Made by a program: the position numbers and the translations under genes. The notes under the pieces are model-generated. The model saw only the letters and a list, made by a program, of their open reading frames with translations. It did not search any database and was not told the origin of the DNA. A stretch of 38,492 bases of DNA from JAKQDH01 sp029558835 (GTDB taxonomy: Bacteria > Planctomycetota > Phycisphaerae > UBA1845): positions 1 through 38,492 of the forward strand of contig DAOQSN010000045.1 in the NCBI GenBank assembly GCA_035356615.1. The letters are read 5' to 3'. Numbering within the stretch: the first letter of the stretch is position 1; each line of letters begins with the position of its first letter. Shown here piece after piece: positions 33,446 through 38,492 of this stretch.

Positions 33446-34657
33446 ATGAACGCATTGACCCAGACATGGGGCGGACATCGGCATTGCTGGTTTGCGGCGC
33501 TGGCCGCTCTTGCGGCGAGCGTGTGCTTTACCGGCTGCGTCGGGAACGGGCCCAACGGCAACGACAACACCGACCCGACGGGTACGCTCGTGGATGGCAA
33601 CAAGGATACTTCGCTAACCAGTCCACTGGGTAAAACGTTCGGCGAGCCCAACGACACGTTTGCCCAGGCGATGGTGGCCGTGTTTGATCGGACCGGTCTC
33701 GCCGAGTTGCAGGGCAACGTGCCCGCCGCCGGTGATATCGACGTGTTCCGCCTCGGGGAGCTCGATGCCGGGGATCGCATCATCATCGACGCGGCCGCCC
33801 CCGGTTCGCAACTGGATGTCTCGGTCGTCCTCTTCGACGGCGACCAGCGACTGGTTTACGAGAACGACGACCGCAACGACAGCAGCAGCCGTTACCTGGA
33901 CCCGTACATCAGCTTCGTCGTCCGCCGCGTCGGCGACGAGTACTACCTGGCCGTCAGCCACTCGACCTTCGCGGAGCGCGGCGGGTACACCGGCAACTAC
34001 ACGATCGACGTGCGGGTCAGCTCGGGGCACGTGGTTCCCGCCCCGGTGCCGCAGATTCTCGTGCTGGACTTCGATGGGGCGTTTGTCAACTCGCCCCTGC
34101 TGGGCATGGTACGCCTGGACGTGTTCGACGCCAGCGACATCGACGGCAGCTACCAGGGACAGACGGAGGTCATCAAGCAGGGCATCTACGACACCGTCGT
34201 CCAGAACTATGAGCGTTTCAACGTGACGGTGCTCACTAGTGACGACGTGCTGCCGGCCGATCCGAACAGCTACTCGACGATCTACTTCGGCGGCTTCAGC
34301 ATGAACGCCTTCGGGCTGGCGGAGGCGGTGGACCTGTACAACGCCGACTTCTGCGACGACGCCATCATCTACACCCAGTCGTTTACGCCGAACATGTTCA
34401 CCGTGCCCCCGTCGGCTCAGGAGTTGGCGATCGGCATCGGCAACGTGGCCGCGCACGAGGCGGGGCATCTGCTGGGCCTCAACCACACGGACGATGACGC
34501 CGACCTGATGGACGCCGCCTCGCCGGCGGATGCGTTCCTGCTGGACCAGGAGTTCATGGAAGCACCCCTGCACGGCGACATCATGCCCATCGGTTTCCAG
34601 GACGGCGTCTTGCTGCTGAACGAGACGGTGGGACCGGCGGCCGCCGCCGACCCCTGA
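33446..34657 (+). CDS. Metzincin-like zinc-protease lipoprotein (second of the tandem pair)
   Basis: A 403-residue paralogue of the preceding protein in the same domain order: signal and lipobox (VCFTGC), Asn/Asp/Gly linker, a beta-sandwich (DIDVFRLGELDAGDRIII ... EYYLAVSHS), the DASDIDGSYQGQTE segment (DAADIDRSFRGQTD in the first), and HEAGHLLGLNH at about 337-347 with DADLMDAAS after it. Shared endings (APLH...P.G.QDGV..LLN) show that the genes arose by duplication; the sequences have since diverged widely. It starts at ATG 33446, with GAGG 7 bases upstream, 282 bases after the first gene. Likely an envelope protease; whether the two cut different targets is unknown. Confidence 0.83.
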   Translation: MNALTQTWGGHRHCWFAALAALAASVCFTGCVGNGPNGNDNTDPTGTLVDGNKDTSLTSPLGKTFGEPNDTFAQAMVAVFDRTGLAELQGNVPAAGDIDVFRLGELDAGDRIIIDAAAPGSQLDVSVVLFDGDQRLVYENDDRNDSSSRYLDPYISFVVRRVGDEYYLAVSHSTFAERGGYTGNYTIDVRVSSGHVVPAPVPQILVLDFDGAFVNSPLLGMVRLDVFDASDIDGSYQGQTEVIKQGIYDTVVQNYERFNVTVLTSDDVLPADPNSYSTIYFGGFSMNAFGLAEAVDLYNADFCDDAIIYTQSFTPNMFTVPPSAQELAIGIGNVAAHEAGHLLGLNHTDDDADLMDAASPADAFLLDQEFMEAPLHGDIMPIGFQDGVLLLNETVGPAAAADP

Positions 34658-34812
34658 TCCGGTCGGGCCGCCACACGGACATGAATACGCGCCACGGCGT
34701 GGGTCGGTCGTGCCGGCCGCCACACGCCGCCATCCGGACCACCATTAGAACCGTGAATCGGGAGCGTGCGGGCGGACCTGCACGCGGCGCAAGGCTTCAG
34801 GAGACGCGGGTC

Positions 34813-35040
34813 ATGGCCGCTCTGTACACGATTTGCCCGTTCTGCGAACACCCCACGGTGGTCCGCGCCGGCGCTACCGACGCACCGCACCGCTGTCGCC
34901 AGTGCGCCAAGGCGTACTTTCCGCGCGCGGCCGCCCCGCGCCGCCGCGGCCGCAGCGTCTCGCGTACCCATCGTCCGCAGCATCAGCATCGCCTCACGGG
35001 GCACCCCGCCCGGCTCCACCCGGCCGCCCTCCGACCCTGA
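34813..35040 (+). CDS. Small zinc-ribbon protein, possibly frameshifted near its middle
   Basis: The first 33 residues form a clear zinc ribbon: ICPFCEHPTVV, a turn, then HRCRQCAKAYFPR, two CxxC pairs 18 residues apart. The predicted 75-residue product then becomes very basic and low in complexity (PRRRGRSVSRTHRPQHQHR). The next reading frame (ending at 35080) encodes a more protein-like tail with SRVPIVRSISIASRGTPP, so either a one-base change lies in the GC-rich run at about 34920-34955 or only the ribbon matters. ATG 34813 follows a weak GGG. The gene is 155 bases after the metzincin pair; no functional link can be shown. Confidence 0.55.
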   Translation: MAALYTICPFCEHPTVVRAGATDAPHRCRQCAKAYFPRAAAPRRRGRSVSRTHRPQHQHRLTGHPARLHPAALRP

Positions 35041-35187
35041 CCACGCCAGCATCACGCTGCGCAACCCTGCGCCGCAGTGACGCGGCGGACATCGCCGTCT
35101 CCCCGCGTTTGGGCGGGCCGAATGCAGAATGAAGAATTCAGAAAGCAGAGCGCCTCGGCCCCCCGCGACCAGTGGTCAAGGACCAGA

Positions 35188-35212
35188 CCCCTCTCCCTCG
35201 CAGGGAGAGGGG
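35188..35212. repeat. Perfect 11-bp hairpin of the CTCTCCC repeat family
   Basis: CCCCTCTCCCT (35188-35198), loop CGC, AGGGAGAGGGG (35202-35212). The same hairpin type occurs at 6668-6695 and within 13818-13850. Confidence 0.75.
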
Positions 35213-35254
35213 CTGGGGTGAGGGTAGAGGAACCAACACCGTGCACGGCGTGTG

Positions 35255-35281
35255 ACCCCTCTCCCTCGCAGAGAGAGGGGT
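35255..35281. repeat. Second CTCTCCC-family hairpin, directly after the PEP-CTERM gene
   Basis: ACCCCTCTC (35255-35263) pairs with GAGAGGGGT (35273-35281). It lies 15 bases beyond the stop codon of the PEP-CTERM gene and could act as its transcription end or as an RNA-stabilising hairpin, but no T-run follows on the minus strand. Confidence 0.6.
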
Positions 35282-35295
35282 TCTGTTGGACGCTC

Positions 35296-36219
35296 TTACG
35301 CTCGTCGCTTGCGCCCCAGCAGCAGCGCCCCACCCGCCAGCAGCAGCAGGCTGCCCGGCTCGGGGACGAAGGCGAGGAACGTCGGGTGGTCGCCGCCGGA
35401 GGCGAAGACGCCCAGGTACGCGCCGGTGACCCCGTCGTAACGCAGAATCTCGTTCTGCGTGCGGCGCTCGTCGGCCACGTACAGGTTCCCATCGGGCCCG
35501 AAGGCGAGCCCCACCGGCCAATTCAGCCCGCCGCTGCCCGGTTGTACAAACGTGCCCACGAAGTCCCCCGTAACCGGGTCGAAGCACACGACGCTGCCGG
35601 TAAGGTAGCTGCTGACATACAGTAGCCCATCGGGCCCGAACAGCAGATCGCTCGGAGCCACAAGATCACCAGGCGCGGTCAGCGCGTCCACAAGCTGCCC
35701 GGTTTGTCCGTCGTAGCGTAGTACGCTATCGGCAAGGAAGCTACTGACGTAAAGGTCGCCGTCTGCACTGAAACGCAGGCCATACGCACTGTCGAGCCCT
35801 TCGGCGGCGAAGACGTCGAGGAACTGTCCTGTTTGTCCGTCGTAGCGTGCTACACTCTCGGGTCCGGTCAGATACAGGTTCTCGTCAGGGCCGAATACCA
35901 ACCCGCACATTGCTTCGAGCGCTCCGCCGGGCGGCACGAACACATCGACCACTTCCAGCAGTTCCGGATCGTATCGCAAGACCCGATCGGCCCACGCTAC
36001 GTATACATTGCCATCGGGCCCGAAGGCAAAACCGTACGTATGCGCAGTTGCGAACAGGTCGCCAAGGTACTCCCCTGTGTAGGCGTCGAAGTGCGCTGAA
36101 ATCTGCCCACTGGCCCAGAGCTCTAGGTCCGCCTGCGCCTGCGCGGAAAGGCACAGGAGAGGCACGCACGCGAGGGTCAGAAGTCGCGCAAAGCCACGGG
36201 GAATGGAATACCGAATCAT
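35296..36219 (-). CDS. PEP-CTERM sorted beta-propeller (NHL-like) protein
   Basis: A 307-residue exported protein. After the signal peptide (LLTLACVPLLCLSAQAQA) come about six repeats with the pattern FGPDGNLYV...VLRYDGQTG, which form an NHL/SMP-30-like beta-propeller. The C terminus is a textbook PEP-CTERM signal: VPEPGS, a hydrophobic segment LLLLAGGALLLG and RKRRA. Such proteins are expected to be cut and anchored by exosortase, which must be encoded elsewhere; many are linked to extracellular matrix. ATG 36219 has AAGGAGG about 7 bases upstream, the strongest ribosome-binding site in the window. It lies 31 bases downstream of the beta-helix gene on the same strand and is probably cotranscribed. 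Confidence 0.92.
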   Translation of the reverse strand: MIRYSIPRGFARLLTLACVPLLCLSAQAQADLELWASGQISAHFDAYTGEYLGDLFATAHTYGFAFGPDGNVYVAWADRVLRYDPELLEVVDVFVPPGGALEAMCGLVFGPDENLYLTGPESVARYDGQTGQFLDVFAAEGLDSAYGLRFSADGDLYVSSFLADSVLRYDGQTGQLVDALTAPGDLVAPSDLLFGPDGLLYVSSYLTGSVVCFDPVTGDFVGTFVQPGSGGLNWPVGLAFGPDGNLYVADERRTQNEILRYDGVTGAYLGVFASGGDHPTFLAFVPEPGSLLLLAGGALLLGRKRRA

Positions 36220-36250
36220 CGGAGTCCTCCTTCAGGGGGTACTATGTAGC

Positions 36251-38492
36251 TTACGGGTCCAGGCGCGCCGCGATTTGCGGAATCTGCGCCTCCACCGCCG
36301 GACTCATGAACACCAGTTGCGGATCAAGCAGCGCACAGGCGACCACGTGACGCTGCTCGTCATCGAACGCCGTCAACGCGACCTGCGTGAGGCCCTCCAC
36401 CAGCAGCGGGAAGTACTCCGCGTCCGTGCGGTCCTCCAGGTCCACGCCCGTCAGGTACAACGCGAAGGCCGCCCCGTAGCAGCCGGCATCGACAATGTCA
36501 CCCTGCCCCTCACCTTCGCCTCCGTCCCGCCCTTCACCTTCGCCCCCACGACCCTCGGGGGCTTCTTCGGTACAAACGGTGCAGAAGTCCGGCGGCGACG
36601 GCGCACAGCCATCCAGTTCGGGCTTCGACGTGTTCATCCACCCCGGCGCAAAGAGCCCACTGCCATTGAGCAGGTTGATCTCGGTATTCAGGTCGCTTAT
36701 CGCGTATCCGCCGGAGTGGTTGATGTCGCCCTTGTACATGCCCGCCCCCTGGCAACTCGGATCGCCGGGGTTCGGGATGCAGATATTAAGGAAATTGATC
36801 AGCGCAATGATGTCGGCGGCGTTCGCCACAGTCCCGATGTCGCTTTCCACGTTCGCCGGATGGGCAAAGTACGTCACGAAGCTGTGGTCGCCCAGGTACT
36901 CGATGGTGGTCACCGCGCCGGGCGTGATGGGGCGGGCGAGTTCGATCTGGTACACCCCGCTGCCCAGATGCGTGACGCTGGTGATGGCGTTGGGCCCGCA
37001 CACAGTAGTGATGTCTGTCTCACACAAGGCCCAGCAGTCAAGCGTATCCGCGTCCTCGACCGGCGGCGTGACGGCAATCAGGATCGGCTCCGGCGGCGAG
37101 GCCTGCCCGATGCCCTGCTGGGCCGCGCACGAGTTGTCGTTGATCGGATGCGGCTGTCGCGCATCCACGGTCTGGTCGGGCGGGTAGGCGCCGCCGATGG
37201 TGGCCGGCGGGCAGCCCGCCACCGCCCCCGTCAGTTCATAGGTTCCCATGTCCACGATCAGGTTCAGAATGCGCGGGTTTCCATCGAGATCGAGCGGCAT
37301 GGTCTCGTCCGTGTTCGCATCCTCATTGACGTCCACGTCGTCGTCCGGGAGCAGCGCGTTGCCGCCGGCATCGACGGTGGGCGAGGTCGGCCGCACGTGG
37401 TAGTCGCAGCGCACCGGGTCCCGGAATTGGGGATCGGCGTCGATGTTGCCCGGCTCAGACGCAAAGGCAAGGACGCTCGGGAGCACGTCCGGATTCAGGT
37501 AGATCACGCCCTGCCCGCCGTGCAGGTCTGAATAGCGAAACCGTAGATAGGCGCCGTTGGTCAGGTAGCCCTCGGGACCCAACTCGGCCGCTGTATCGCC
37601 GGAGAGGATGCAGTTGTCCATGTAGACGCAGGCGTGCATGGCGTAGAGCCCGCCCCCGTACTTGCCGGCCCAGTTCTCGCTGAGCGTGCAGTTGATCACC
37701 GTCGGCTGGGTCCAGTCATCGAAGTGCAAACCGCCGCCCAGCCCGTTGGTGCCCACCGCGAGATTCCCGATGATCAGGCAGTCGTCAATGATGGGGCTGC
37801 GCTCGCCGTCCGCCACGCAGTCCACGGTCCGTTCGGGCTCCAGCGAACTAACCATCTTCTGGAACACCCCGCCACCCTTGGCGGCCGAGTTCCCTTCGAT
37901 GAGGCAATGGCTGATGCGCGGACGGGCCAAGCCGGCGATCCAAACCCCGCCGCCCTCGGCGGCCGCCTCATTGCAGGCGATCGTGCACCAGACGATCTGG
38001 GGCGCGCACGTCTGGCCCTGCCCAGCGTCGCAGCAAATCCCCCCGCCGCCACCGTCCAGCGGGCTGGTGGCCGTGTTGTCGGTGATGACGTTGCCCCAGA
38101 TAAGCGGCGAGCTACCGGAGATGTAGATTCCGCCGCCGTATTGACCCGAGTTCCCGGTAATCACGTTGCCGCGGATGACGGGGCTGGTACCGCTGGAAAC
38201 CTGAATGCCCGCGCTGGTCCCGCCGGTGATTGTGAACCCTTCCAGGAGCGTACGGTCGTCCTGGCTACGATCGATGTGGAAGATGCAGCCGTCGCCCCCT
38301 TCCGGTCTGACGACGACCGTGGCCGCCGGCCCCGCGCAACTTCGCAACTGCAGTTGTTTGTTGTTGGGAAACCGGATCATGCTCTCGAAATACACCCCCG
38401 GCAGGGCGAGCACCACGTCCCCGCTCGACGCCTGGTAGAGGGCGTACTGAATGCCGCAGAAGGGGTCCTCTTCAGTACCACTACCGGTGTTG
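36251..38492 (-). CDS. Secreted right-handed beta-helix protein with dockerin-like segment (5' end off the window)
   Basis: At least 746 residues; the frame is open to the right edge, so the N terminus and signal peptide are missing. The edge encodes EEDPFCGIQYALYQASSGD and VVLALPGVYFE, the usual start of a polysaccharide-lyase-like beta-helix domain. About ten rungs follow (PVIRGNVITGNSGQYGGGIYI, PLIWGNVITDNTA, PTVINCTLSENWAGKYGGGLY), then SPTVDAGGNALLPDDDVDVNEDA, a beta domain, and a dockerin-like stretch GDINHSGGYAISDLNTEINL with its Asp/Asn calcium-loop pattern. A Gly/Glu-rich linker (EGRGGEGEGRDGGEGEGQG) precedes an approximately 90-residue end domain. Probably an envelope or extracellular protein; no lyase residues can be assigned. 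Confidence 0.88.
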   Translation of the reverse strand, partial: NTGSGTEEDPFCGIQYALYQASSGDVVLALPGVYFESMIRFPNNKQLQLRSCAGPAATVVVRPEGGDGCIFHIDRSQDDRTLLEGFTITGGTSAGIQVSSGTSPVIRGNVITGNSGQYGGGIYISGSSPLIWGNVITDNTATSPLDGGGGGICCDAGQGQTCAPQIVWCTIACNEAAAEGGGVWIAGLARPRISHCLIEGNSAAKGGGVFQKMVSSLEPERTVDCVADGERSPIIDDCLIIGNLAVGTNGLGGGLHFDDWTQPTVINCTLSENWAGKYGGGLYAMHACVYMDNCILSGDTAAELGPEGYLTNGAYLRFRYSDLHGGQGVIYLNPDVLPSVLAFASEPGNIDADPQFRDPVRCDYHVRPTSPTVDAGGNALLPDDDVDVNEDANTDETMPLDLDGNPRILNLIVDMGTYELTGAVAGCPPATIGGAYPPDQTVDARQPHPINDNSCAAQQGIGQASPPEPILIAVTPPVEDADTLDCWALCETDITTVCGPNAITSVTHLGSGVYQIELARPITPGAVTTIEYLGDHSFVTYFAHPANVESDIGTVANAADIIALINFLNICIPNPGDPSCQGAGMYKGDINHSGGYAISDLNTEINLLNGSGLFAPGWMNTSKPELDGCAPSPPDFCTVCTEEAPEGRGGEGEGRDGGEGEGQGDIVDAGCYGAAFALYLTGVDLEDRTDAEYFPLLVEGLTQVALTAFDDEQRHVVACALLDPQLVFMSPAVEAQIPQIAARLDP

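Noticed and set aside
31520..33484. 654-residue minus-strand frame over the first metzincin gene
   Set aside because: Antisense to a lipoprotein with a full metzincin signature and a good ribosome-binding site; product lacks features.
35188..35281. Rho-independent terminator pair
   Set aside because: The stems are strong but no T-run follows on either strand, and the same hairpins occur upstream of genes and within a gene.

Overview
The window is GC-rich chromosomal DNA with strong third-position GC. It very probably comes from a member of the Planctomycetota, perhaps a Phycisphaerae-like lineage. The support is the mix of genes: a PEP-CTERM sorted beta-propeller protein, a parallel beta-helix protein with a dockerin-like segment, several large lipoproteins, an mcsA-mcsB pair without ctsR, an AMMECR1-related secreted protein, an archaeal-looking diadenylate cyclase and short hairpin-rich intergenic repeats. 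The taxonomic call is inference; no rRNA or marker gene is present. I see no tRNA, rRNA, CRISPR array or prophage.

Layout. 1-1.7 kb: an apparently complete IS4-family insertion sequence with long imperfect terminal inverted repeats. 1.7-4.0 kb: a small unknown protein, a type II HAD hydrolase and a lipoprotein. 4.4-6.5 kb: mcsA-mcsB (protein-arginine phosphorylation) and a 6-pyruvoyl-tetrahydropterin-synthase-like enzyme with an unusual active site. 6.9-11.4 kb: trpE, a hemerythrin-like protein, a secreted zinc-peptidase-like lipoprotein and thioredoxin reductase. 11.5-15.4 kb: an AAA/DUF4143 ATPase whose 3' end overlaps the end of a convergent membrane glycosyltransferase gene; a dispersed repeat sits in frame inside the latter. 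15.6-18.4 kb: a secreted AMMECR1-like/alpha-alpha-toroid protein diverging from a diadenylate cyclase. 18.7-22.3 kb: alpha-glucan phosphorylase and RNA 3'-phosphate cyclase. 22.8-31.4 kb: a lipoprotein, a bifunctional proline-catabolism enzyme and an AddA helicase-nuclease. 31.9-34.7 kb: tandem paralogous metzincin-like lipoproteins, then a small zinc-ribbon protein. 35.3-38.5 kb: a two-gene unit of a beta-helix protein (cut by the right edge) and a PEP-CTERM beta-propeller protein.

Most genes are singletons or pairs rather than long operons. The clear functional pairs are mcsA/mcsB (4-bp stop/start overlap), the two metzincin lipoproteins (tandem duplication) and the two surface proteins at the right end. 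The most unusual features are the ~105-bp paired-hairpin elements with perfect terminal inverted repeats, a second repeat family that has entered a coding sequence in frame, the divergent AMMECR1-like/diadenylate cyclase locus with a probably leaderless transcript, and the PTPS-like enzyme with glutamate where QueD has its catalytic cysteine.
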